Of a stretch of DNA of 64,000 nucleotides, positions 53,242 through 64,000 are shown one piece after another. How positions within the stretch are numbered: position 1 is the stretch's first letter; every line of letters begins with the position of its first letter. Made by a program: the position numbers and the translations under genes. The notes under the pieces were generated by a model, which saw only the letters and a program-made list of their open reading frames with translations, was not told the DNA's origin and searched no databases. Source of the stretch: Rotaria macrura (lineage: Eukaryota; Rotifera; Eurotatoria; Philodinida; Philodinidae); NCBI GenBank assembly GCA_900239685.1, contig OENT01000031.1, positions 186,001-250,000 on the forward strand, written 5' to 3'.

Positions 53242-56180
53242 TTAAAGATAGAGACCATTTATTAAATAATCAGCGTCGGTGGAACGATTTTTAAGCGTTC
53301 GACCATGTTTCCATGAATCACGACAGTAGAAACCGACTAAGACAAGTAAAATAATTGTAAATATAAGACCAAGCAGTAGTAATAAAACTACACTTGATTC
53401 ACGTAAAAAAGATCTTGTATGTGAATAATTATTCATGTCAATATTGTCAACTAAAAAGAGAAAATAGATATGTATACTGTATGTTCTCATATTGTTGTTT
53501 TCTTTTTGTTTGAACAACTAAAGCACAATCGAGAACATGAACAAGACTAGAAGCGTATACGAACAACAATATCGAACTACCTCGTAAAAGTGTTGCAACA
53601 GTACTCTCTCGATTTATTGGGGGATATCTCGTTTTTGTTTTTCTTGTTGTTGTTGTTGTTGTGCTTCTGATTTTTTGTTGATAATTATAACGATTTCCAT
53701 GACGATCATCGTAAGGCGGTCGCCAATAGTATCGATCGCTATCATCAACTTCCTCATCATCTGACTCATCTTCGATGACGTTCGTCGGTCGCCGTAAACT
53801 TATATCATCATCATCAACAATCTTCATGCGCTTTGTTGTTGTCGTTATTTTTCTACCTATGGTTCGTGGTTTTATTGTTGTTGTCATTGTTGTTGGTATC
53901 ATACTTGTAGGTTTCTGACGATCAGCTATCCATTGCTGTTCTAAAGCTAACAAATGATCTTGAAAATTATCATTATCATCATCATTGGATGATAATGATC
54001 CTGTTTGTTCTGTATCAGAATTTGAATGTTCTTGTTGTTGATGTTGAACTAGTGTTTGAAATAGATGATACCATGCTTCAGGACCTTTCGTTTCTTCTAA
54101 ATATTCTTTTAGTTTTTGTAATCTTGATACACGTTCTTGTGTATCAAGATCAACATTGTAGAAGAATGTTGATGAGATATTTTTTTCCGATTTTGTACCT
54201 GAAAACATAGTTTTCACCGTCATCGCAACAGAACCAAAACAAAAAATCTATGTAAATTCATGCCTTCACGATTTTTGGATTTGATCTTTGATGTTGAAGC
54301 TTTTGTACTCGTTGTTTTGGCTTTATTCTTCACTGTTGACGTTGCTATTACTTGATCATCATCTACTGTATCATCGAAACCTTCATCTAGATCAGTGTTC
54401 GTATCACTGTCAATATCATTTGAAGGTTTTTTTCGATTTTCTTGTTGTGTACGTTGATGCTGAGTGAATTCTAATAGATGATGAAAAATAAATCAGTTTA
54501 TCTCAACTACAGCAATAATCACAACGACAACAACAGTAACAATAACAACATAGATGTTATATATATATATACCCGATGAACACATCGCTTCATCAACACC
54601 CGATGGACAATCTTCATATGAATTGCAAACATCATAATATGGAATACAGCTTCCATCTCGACAAGAGAATTCTATACTTCGGCAAGTCGTAGCTATGAAA
54701 ATATTTACATGTATAAACATATATACATATGTATAAATAAAATATCGTTATGTGTCTTTTGTTCTACTCCGTCTGTACTACGGAAAACAAGTACCAACGT
54801 GTTTGCAACAAAGATTTCAAAGTTGATCAATAACAGAATGTATCGTACGAATGCACTCTGAAATTTTTTGAACCTAATCATAATTCATCCAATGAGATTA
54901 AAACAATGTTTCTGGCAACAATTTTGAATATATCTTTTGCAGACGAATATGAATTTTATTAATAAAGAAGACCTATTTCATCGTTATGAAAATGATTTTC
55001 CTATGTCAATGGTGATAATTTCAATTTCGATTGTCTCAAACTGGAAATTGAATCATCAGCCAATCAGTCACAGTTCCTATTAGTGATATTTGTTGAGCTT
55101 TATTCATCTAAATCATTTATAGATTACGCAAATCAACGACTAAAAACCATCTTGTATCGTAGTAACAACATCGAATCCAACAAGTTAAAAGTTCTATTGC
55201 AACCTGAAGTTGTCGAACGAAAATTCATATGAAAACATTTTTCTACAAACATATTTTTGTTTAGTTTTTGGAATGAAAAATTGGAATGGATCGAATTTCC
55301 TGGCTCTTTACGAATATCAGTAATTCATAAAAGAACAACAATCGTATCAGATTGACTCACCAAGTGTCGATGATGATGCATCGGTTGCTTTTTCAGTAGC
55401 TTTTGATTGTTTATTTGCTATTGGTAATTCATCATTGGATGATAAATCTTTCTTTAATATCATACTCGTATAGTCCCCATGTGACGCATATGTACAACTA
55501 CCATTACACGCAAATAAGTAACATTTATAACCATCCTATAAGTAGGAGAGAACCATAAAGAACACAATCAGCAATCACATAGAACAGCTTACATTTGTAC
55601 GTTGTTCGCTAAGCATAGCTAAATCACAAGTTTCTTCTACACAACAATTTAACATACAAATATCTTTTATATCAAGACCATGAGTTGATGATGTTTCACT
55701 GATGCGAACGAAACGTATCAAATGTGCACCATTTTTTAATTCTTTGACTTTTACTAATAGTTCAGTTTTAATATCAAATTCATTTATACATAAAGATGCT
55801 TCTTCCATGTAATTTTTTGTTGATGATTGTTGAATTCGATTAGATTTATTTGATAATTCTGATCGATTATTTGATTTTGATGAATGACCACGACGTAACG
55901 GCTTTTCTTGTTCATCACGATTGTCGATATCATTAAGAGTCTTTTTACGTGAAGAAGTTTTCTTTTCACGTTGAAATAGTGAAGGTAAATCTTCTTCATT
56001 ATTTAATAGGTCAGTTAAATATTCTTTGTTACTATGCGTTTTCCGATGGTTATAATTATTCAAACGACTATCTAATTCATACATACTATCATTATCGTTT
56101 TGATCATTGTAACGACGTAAATCAACTTGAACAATTAATAATAGATGAAATACTGATAATAATAGTATTCGAAGTTTCAT
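53242..56180 (-). CDS. Single-pass receptor-like protein with MANSC and LDL-receptor class A domains
   Basis: Six exons: 56180-55593, 55535-55361, 54692-54573, 54470-54264, 54198-53581 and 53450-53242, giving 638 residues. A signal peptide (MKLRILLLSVFHLLLIVQV) and a polar stretch precede a MANSC domain spread over exons 1-2, with eight cysteines including KDICMLNCCVEETC and YKCYLFACNGSC. Exon 3 is one LDL receptor class A repeat (FSCRDGSCIPYYDVC, then EDCPSGVDE) with the acidic calcium-binding residues. Exons 4-5 form a roughly 270-residue Asp/Thr/Lys-rich linker, then a membrane segment (VVLLLLLGLIFTIILLVLVG) and a short tail ending DADYLINGLYL. The set resembles LRP11, but the PKD domain that LRP11 has between MANSC and LDLa is missing. 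The exon 4 donor is either GC (after 54264) or a GT six bases earlier (after 54270). Ligand unknown. Confidence 0.85.
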
Positions 56181-57606
56181 CTAGAAAAACTCATGAACAA
56201 AAGTATTTCTCATAGAATTGACATCTCTAGTTCAGTGAACAAGAATAAGTAACCTATGACTGATTGCAAAGGAACTAGTCGAGCTCAAAGCAATGGAAAT
56301 TTTCTAATCGATAATGAATGATTTCTTCGGTACTTTGTAATGTTATGTTCTAGATTTTTCTTTTCTATTCGCTACCTATTATATCTTAAAAGATATCTCG
56401 AATGACAAGAACCTTTTGAATTGAGCTTGTCATCAACTTGATACTTTCTAATATCCTTTGTTGACAATGAACATTTTGTAGAAGAAAGACAGAAGCTTGA
56501 CAACGGTATACATATTTAAAACATGGAATAGTTTCGTCGTATAGGAAATAAAAGAAAAGAATATAATGATCTAACTACTCAATATGATTCGTTCGCTTTG
56601 TTTCATTGACTATAAGTATTCACTATTATCTATTTCTTTTTAGTTATTTAGAGAAATAATGAAGAATTTATAGTAATATCCTTGTCAAATTAATTTTAAT
56701 CCAATCATGAAAACTGACGTTAAGACTTAGACATAATCTTCTTACGCTATCACCTAGACTATTCATCAGCTATAAAAAGAATTGATCGATGAGTGAATAG
56801 AAGATCACTTAGCACACTTATTTCTTCAGAACTAAAATATTCTAGACAAAAGTAGGTTGGAAACTACTACATGTCTAATTGGAATTCGCTTCATCTAACG
56901 TAGTGTGCTACACACTTCAATAGTATCTATCCACCTTCGGTGTCGCGTTGATACTGAAAACTATCTCAAGAATCTATAATTCTAGAGAATACTTATTAAA
57001 CAAATACACATAAAGAACGATTGCTTTTGTACGAAAGAGATTAAAAATCGCTTTCAAATCAAACTGATAGAGTTCTTTTTTGATTATTATTCGTTTGAAA
57101 AATATTGACTTCCAATGAATAAATAAAATATATATCTGAAAAAGAAACAGAAACAAAAAATCAAACTACATAATTAACTTTATTTAGGTCGACTAAATAA
57201 GTTCTACGACATGAAAAAAAAAGCGAAATCAGACCAAAAACAGGAAGGATTACAAATAAATGACTAATATACACACAAATATTTTGTATGCTTTTAAAAG
57301 GATCTTAATTTATAAGGAAAAACAGAAGAAGAAAAAAAACAGTTTCGGAAAAGGAAGTGTAGTGAATTTTTCGTTGATGGTGTTGACTAGAAGATTATTT
57401 CTTTCTTTTTTTTTTTGTTTTTTTATTTTGTTCAGTGTTATCTTGCAGAAAGAGACAGAAGACGAAATACGAATCATAATCAGCACCATATTTGAATAAA
57501 ACGAAAGAGCAAAGAGAAACAAACAAAACAAGGATAATGAGATTGCAAGTGCGTAAAAGAAGTTAGGATAGTGAAAAGAGACGTGTAAATTGTTCTTTTA
57601 AAATGT
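56181..57606. other. Spacer upstream of receptor gene
   Basis: About 1.4 kb of AT-rich sequence. A TTTTTCTAG acceptor directly abuts the receptor ATG, so the proximal part may be an intron or a trans-splice outron. Frames near 57260-57531 come from A/T-rich low-complexity DNA. No gene recognised. Confidence 0.5.
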
Positions 57607-60600
57607 TTATTGTTTATTGTCTAAACGTTTTTTGCGTACTAAAATAGAAAATACAAATGTCAAATGATATGAACAACATGGCTAACGTGCAGTTTAATGT
57701 ATTACTTACAAACGTCTAAATTTTGTTTAAGTTTTTCTGTAACACGAACACGTGGTCCAAGTGTGTCAAATTGTAAATTTAAACGAAGAAGTGTATTGTT
57801 TTGTGATATAGCATCGGCTATTTCCATTTCAACTCGATTGCCAAGAATTTGCGAACGCTAAAGTAGTATATGACATGGCAAATAAATAATCATATGCATA
57901 ACTTATTCATCACTCTTGAGACTTGAATAAAACTAATTTTAAAAAATTAGTTTTTTCGTTCTTCTTTTCATTAGGAATTCCACTATTGGACATCTTTTAA
58001 TTTTCACATGCTGTTAGAATTCATATCATTTTCAATGAAAAACCAAAAAATTCCCAAAGATAAAATTACTGATACATCAAGGACTAAGCATAGCATGTAG
58101 ACAACACACACAAAACAAAAAATCATCGTTTATGTAGACATCTGACGGTTTAAAACTCTGACATACGAAATGTTGAGTACTACAATGTTGTTTTTTTCTT
58201 TTCAAGTTTCAAATGCAACATCTTAAAACATGATGATCTCTATGAAAAGAGTCTTTGGTTGTGTCGTGTAAGTAGCAACAACAATATGAAATGCAGTTCC
58301 CTTGAGAATTCTACAATGTCTTATAGAAGAAAAAACAAAGAAACAATAAAAACATTTACTCTACTTCATCTGACAGAAAGCATGTTTTCTTCGAATTACT
58401 TTCAATTTGTATTCAACTGAAACTAGTCATGTTTTTCCATAAAATGTCAGTTTATTCAAGATAAATGATTGTATCGAATATTTTCACTTCTCGTCTATTT
58501 CAAAATATGAACGTAGTCATTCAATGACATAAAACTCATCATCAATGGTTTTCATTAAGATTACAAAAATTGAAATTTAATACTACATTATAGACTAGAT
58601 ATTCGAATATTTATTTTATTATTTTTGATACACACCACTCGTTCATGTCTACATGTTGCGCATAGTCCTGAATTTGAAGCAAATTGTTGGTTGAGGAAAT
58701 TTGCTAATAAGGCTAATCAAGACATCTTTTAAAGCGATTTTCTTCCAAGCTGGCTGAAGCCAAAAGAATAAGCGTAGGATCTCATGCATATGTTCTCTTC
58801 GAGAAATATAACTGAGTTAGAAGAAAAAAAATGCTCATTATAGAAAGATAAAGATTACCGAAAAATCTCATGAATAACTGAATCTTTCATAAATCTATAG
58901 CGAATAGGCATGTTTTCATGCTCGAAAATCTGAACTTCCTAATCTTTTGTTGTATATAATAGTTTGAATTCATAGCATGAGAAGCAATGATACCTGTCTT
59001 CCATTTAGTTCACTAGAATCTATCAGAAAACAAAATAGATGACATAATAAAGAAAAAAACACCAACAAATCTAGATCATCTTTTGAGAGTTTTTAGGCCC
59101 ATGATTTAGCTTTTGATTAATTAGTAGAATTTTGATTACAAAATTTTCTAAGTTGGAAATTCTCTACACAAGTGACAATGACATGTTTGCATTACGTACA
59201 GACTTCACAAACTTTTTCAAGAAATTTCAATAGAAAAGTAACATTCTTTACTGAGATATACATTTCTTTGAAAACGAAATCTTTAAATCAAATTTTTCAT
59301 TACATTTTTTAATACCTATGAGCAAAATATCATCATTGAATGTATTCGTACAAAATTATTATATAGGCTAGCAAGCCAATTAACCGGCTCGAATTCTATA
59401 GGGAAAGCCTTAGGGTCGTATATATATATTTATCGAGCTTCTAATGCCAAACGAGAATCTATCGTACAGACCATAGTGTACAACCTAAAGCGATTTTCAA
59501 TTTTTTATTAGTTCACACAACATTGTCAATATTTATTAATTGTTTTTCCAAAAAGCATCGCAGCAAAATGCAATGTTTTTCTTCCTATTTTCGTAGTCGA
59601 TTTCATTTATGTGTTTGATTGATCAATATTCATACGTCATTTCTTTGTTATTGTAAAACAAATCATGTAGAAAAATTGAAATTTTTCAATTCATTATTAA
59701 CATTCTCAAATGAAAATTCGACATAAATAATGGCGGTTGCCCTTTCATCTCTCAGTAACCGTTATGCATAGATTACATAGTAATCTATCCATTACTTTTC
59801 ATGTCAATGTCAATAGAATGGAATATATTTCCTTTTTTTTTTGCTTAGCTAAACAACATCTGGAAATCAAAATGTCGTTATATTTACTTGATTTGATAAA
59901 CGTAATTCCAGTAATGTTTGATTTTTTAATGTACCTCGTACAATTTCACTAACAACTAATCCCGTTAAACGATTTGATTCAGCATTAACTGTTTTCAATG
60001 TTGAATTAGCTTCGAGAAGCTCTGCAAGTACCTAATGAATAGATAAAATAGAAATTAAAGGAAACATCAATTATATTAATAATGGTAGAGAAAAACAAAA
60101 GAAACGAGTCTTCTTCGTCTTTGATTTGTTTTAATGATCAACATACTCGACCAACACTGTCAGTCATACCAACATTAGCCATTTCAAGAGATTGTACATA
60201 TGTGTTTTCTTTTAATGAATTCAGTAATTCTTTGAGAACATCAGCTTTTACTTCTTTAATGTTATTTATATTAATACGTGTGAATTCTTTTTCGTTAGCT
60301 TTCGCTTTTTTAATGCAATCTTCAACATCAGTTGTATTATCAGGTTCTGGTGGAAGAATTTTCAGTGGTTCACTTTTAGCAGCAGCTAGAAAACAGAAAG
60401 TTAAATACAATCGTTCTATTATATTCCTTCTTACCGTTCCATCCACCGACAGTCGATGGTAAACCTTTATCTGTTAAAGCAGCATGATATTGCACTTGGT
60501 TAATTAAACCAGTAAAGCCAAGAATAGCTAAAAGTTAAACAACTAGTTAGAGTTATATTCTATTTGAAAACTTTAACCAACCAGCAAGTTCAACGATTTC

Positions 60601-61033
60601 TGATTCACTTGCATTTGCTAATACATCGTCCCATTCAGTAGCAACCATAAAGTCATCTTCTTCTTGTGTTGTTTTTGTGACGGGTGGTGGTTGCCAAACT
60701 TTACCTTTCTTTTCACCTGGCACATAGGATTGGTAATGATCCCAATCTTTTTCATTTTTTCCTTGTTCAGTTAAAAAATCGAGAAGTTTAGAACGATCAT
60801 ATGGACCAGTTGGACTCTTTGTTGTTTGTGGTTTACAACGGTCACTTGCTGGCAACCAAGAGTTCTAAAAACAATCGATAGAAATCAAAAACTGCCTACG
60901 GAATTCATAAACAACATACTTCTGGGTCAATAAGATCATTAACTTTTTCAAGATCTTCCGGACTAAGGGCAGATAAAAGAGCATCGAAATCATCCATATT
61001 GAATGTTTCATTGGGACTTTTCGTTGTCGCCAT
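57607..61033 (-). CDS. TMOD: Tropomodulin (actin pointed-end capping protein)
   Basis: Caps actin filament pointed ends with tropomyosin. Seven exons (61033-60920, 60864-60582, 60527-60435, 60385-60147, 60031-59888, 57857-57710, 57638-57607) encode 350 residues, typical for the family. The N-terminal tropomyosin and actin-binding region contains DDFDALLSALSPEDLEKVND and IDPENSWLPASDRCKP, followed by GPYDRSKLLDFL. The leucine-rich repeat part includes KEFTRININNI, LKENTYVQSLEMANVGMTD, LAELLEANSTLKTVN and LLELRLSNQRSQILGNRVEM, ending in LGPRVRVTEKLKQNLD and a basic RKKR tail. Introns are 50-160 bp except for 2030 bp between exons 5 and 6 (57858-59887). If the last splice is not used, the frame stops three codons later and loses the basic tail. 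Confidence 0.95.
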
Positions 61034-62721
61034 TGTTTTTGGCTTCGTGATATAATACACTTGAAAAATGGCAATCAATACAATAATGAGACGTAATTGG
61101 ATTGTATAGTCCTAAAAAAGAAACAAATAAACACAAACGTAAGAATCACATCGACCAATCATGGTCGAACTAAACAGTAATAAAAATTCTTCATAGAGGA
61201 TGAATTCATAACTTCGATTGGTGGAATAAATTCAACTAATCCAATACGTATTATTAGAAAATCAATTTTTGACATATAGTCTGGCATCTTTCAATGTCAT
61301 TATATAAATAATGTCTACGAATGTCATTCAAAATATTCTGAAAAACAACACATACATTTTATCGAGGTCGTTTATTCTATAAACTGAAGTCTATCTGACG
61401 TCATGTTCCTTGTAGTTGCTTATGTCTATCTCGTTGACACATAAGTTTTCTCACTAGATTCTTCCGTGTAATGAATAAAGACCTTCATGATTGATTAGCG
61501 ACATTCTTCCAAAAATTTCAATGAGGAATCGTATACTCTGATTTCAGTGTCATCAGTCATGGAATGGTCTTGATCGAGTAGGTAACGCTTTATGTGTTGA
61601 ATGCATATACATTTCTAGGATTGAACCAAGAGCAGCACTCATCGTCATCATCCATTAACTACTTTTAATGTTTCATTACAACATTCGAACGTCAAATTTT
61701 TTGATGAAAAAAAAAGACTCCTGTATTTAATTGACAACACCACAATAATAGACAGATCAGTTGAAGGTTCACAAAAGAACGTATAATTCTGACTCTGATG
61801 TTTCACTATATGATTTTGAAAATCTGATCAAAGCTGTTGATTATACCTTTGCTCGTTGCCGAAATAAAACGAACGATTGATACTAAATTTCGTTCTTGTA
61901 AATCTACGTACATCGATGCTTTTACCGTCATCATGTATCATTGATTATTTATAGTACTTGCTTCGGAATAGCTTAGGTTGCTCAATCAGGATCTGACTGA
62001 CCTTGGTTTTCATGGGTTCATATGCATAGGAGTTTCAAAAAACAAACATACCTTGAGGTATTTTTTGGTTGATACTCGATTATGTCATAGGGCATCATCA
62101 ACAATTAGATGTCTCTGATCACCTGTCTACTAGTATGTTGATAATACCTTTAGCATTGGTTTATTCTTATGATCAGTTAACGTGTGTGAATGTATAGCCT
62201 AAACAAACTAAGCACATAACCACATTTGTAAATATTCAAAAATGTAGATGAGATTATTCACTAGTGAATCTCAATATTAAGTACTCACAATCGATTTTGT
62301 GATTGTCGAACTTAAAAATATGTCAGCATCCTATTGAACTAAATAGATAGATTCCATATTTTCGATTAAATTATGACTACCTTCTTGTTGACAGATGAGC
62401 GTCATCATCTAAGATATATATTCGGTTATTAACATAAAAGATTTTATGATGACCGAGAATTTTTCTATGCTATCTTCTGAGAGACACAATGCATAGAAAC
62501 TAGATTGTTGAGCGTATTCAATCGCAAGTGTAGATCGTTGACCATTTACAAAACTGCTCTAAGAATCACTGTGTGTCTTATTTTGAATAATAAAATATAC
62601 AATTTAAATTCAAATGCAATTACTGAAATAATAAATGAATCGAATTCTTTCATTTATTCATCAGTAGACACCGCCTTAGATATTATAGTACATTCTAAAT
62701 TAAATAAACGATATTACATAC
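61034..62721. other. Spacer upstream of tropomodulin
   Basis: About 1.7 kb of AT-rich sequence containing the tropomodulin leader and promoter. No further coding exon, RNA gene or repeat recognised. Confidence 0.5.
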
Positions 62722-63495
62722 AGAGTCTGAAGTTCTAATTCTGCCGGAAAAAAAACCTGCTCAGAAAAATGTCAACAACTCACGTTCTAAATGACATACA
62801 GATCTGAATTTTACGTTCCGGAATCGAACAAACATTTGTCTATCAACTGCTATAAAATTTGTTGAAAGATATTCAAATGACTTCGTACAATGAGCATGAC
62901 GATAGCAGGGGGTAAATTTGTATCCAAATCTATTGTGTTCTTTATTTTGCCGATCAATGTAATTTTTGTTCGTAATTATGCCGAGACTGTAAAATACAAA
63001 AAAAATTATAAAAAAATTTCTCATTGAAATTGTGATACATATCTTCAAGACAAAAGACAGTTTTGAAAAAATGTGTTATTTACTGCTCACCAAGTCCCTT
63101 TGCAATTTATCTTCCCTAAAATACCCTAATTAGAGTTTTCATCAAATATTCCTTTTTACTAGATTATGATGAACATATGTATCACAATTTCAATTGAAAA
63201 TTTTCTGATAAATATTTTTGTATTTTACGGTCTCGGCATAATTACGATCAAAAATATATTGATCGGTAAAATAAGAAACACAGCAGAATAGGATAAATAT
63301 TTACCCCCTGCTATTGTCACGCTCATTGTACGAAGTCATTTGAATATCTTTCAACAAATTTTACAGCAGTTGATAGAGAAATGTTTGTTCTATTCCACAA
63401 CATAAAATTCATATCTGTATGTCATTAAGAACATGAGTTGTTGACATTTTTCTGAGTAGGTTTTTTTTTCCCGCAGAATTAGGACTTCAGACTCT
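62722..63495. mobile_element. Palindromic MITE or foldback element
   Basis: Arms of about 320 bp (62722-63044 and 63173-63495) are imperfect reverse complements around a loop of about 130 bp. Examples are AGAGTCTGAAGTTCTAATTC on the left against the right arm's reverse complement AGAGTCTGAAGTCCTAATTC, ATAGCAGGGGGTAAAT against ATTTACCCCCTGCTAT, and the inner pair GAAATTGTGATACATAT. Divergence between arms is clearly higher than in the 31.7-33.5 kb element. TA occurs near both ends (62719-62720 and 63495-63496) but is offset by two bases. No transposase is encoded; the minus-strand frame at 62761-63048 lies within the left arm and is spurious. Confidence 0.75.
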
Positions 63496-64000
63496 AGTTG
63501 TATATGACGACATCGAACTATTACCGATAGATCTATGAGTTAAATAAACGTCGAACATAATTGTTTATAATATGCTTGTCTATAGTCATGACACCAACAA
63601 CTATACCATCAGCGGACCAGTTAATACTGAAGTCACAATGCAAATTGCAGGAGTCACGGTTATTTTATAATGATTATGTGTTGAAAAAGAAAATGTAGTC
63701 ATTATAACTGACTGATTAAAAATCTTACAATGGTAATGATGACATAGACTTGTTTGAAGATATGTCGCACTGAAAATTAATAGTAATACTTTATTATTAT
63801 TATTATTACTATGTTGGATGAATACGATAACTGAATAGAATTCTCGATTTAACAGAAAGAATTAAGCAATATGAAATATCGTATAGTTATTTTTGAAAGT
63901 CAACAAACCATATGAATTCTCTTGTTCTTAAGTGAAAGTTAATACGACAAGAGATTTATTTTCAAATAAATCAAGTTTCATAAATAATTCCATTGAAATT
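63496..64000. other. Terminal AT-rich stretch
   Basis: The last 500 bp contains an (ATT)n run near 63793-63808 and nothing else recognisable. Confidence 0.5.

Noticed and set aside
55784..56215. Frames opposite and shifted to the MANSC receptor exon 1
   Set aside because: Shadows of the 196-codon real exon, without their own signals.

Overview
This is an animal nuclear window. It is AT-rich, the genes have many short GT-AG introns (mostly 50-80 bp), and the products are metazoan: a type IV collagen chain, a SPEC3/Stum membrane protein, RASGEF1, myo-inositol oxygenase, a Ly6/uPAR-fold GPI protein, Golgi alpha-mannosidase II, a MANSC/LDLa receptor and tropomodulin. Compact introns, very AT-rich spacers, intronless genes of bacterial-like families and possible trans-splice acceptors at start codons best fit a bdelloid rotifer or similar small-intron invertebrate. 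That placement is an inference; the sequence does not prove it.

Layout. 1-6.9 kb: the 3' part of a plus-strand collagen IV gene, about 49 exons here, ending in the NC1 domain. 6.9-9.7 kb: spacer. 9.7-13.8 kb: a tight cluster with a metallo-beta-lactamase-fold-like protein (+), a small atypical RING protein (-), a small secreted protein of unknown function (-) and an intronless SAM methyltransferase (+), the last two divergently paired. 14.05-18.04 kb: a three-exon SPEC3/Stum gene (-). 18-34.4 kb: about 16 kb with no gene I can support, holding three probable non-autonomous transposons, among them a 1.7 kb near-perfect foldback. 34.4-61.0 kb: six genes, all on the minus strand: RASGEF1 (14 exons), inositol oxygenase (2), Ly6-like (2), alpha-mannosidase II (20), MANSC-LDLa receptor (6) and tropomodulin (7). 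61-64 kb: spacer with another palindromic element at 62.7-63.5 kb.

Exon joins were made by hand from splice consensus, frame and family similarity. In every spliced gene except the collagen the summed coding length is a multiple of three with no internal stop. The genes do not form a pathway. Collagen IV is basement membrane, mannosidase II is Golgi N-glycan trimming, the receptor, Ly6 and Stum products are surface or membrane proteins, and tropomodulin caps actin filaments. I see no CRISPR array, operon-like system, rRNA or tRNA. The most unusual content is the set of hairpin-forming elements, the run of splice acceptors placed at or just before ATGs, and the atypical small proteins at 9.7-13.8 kb.
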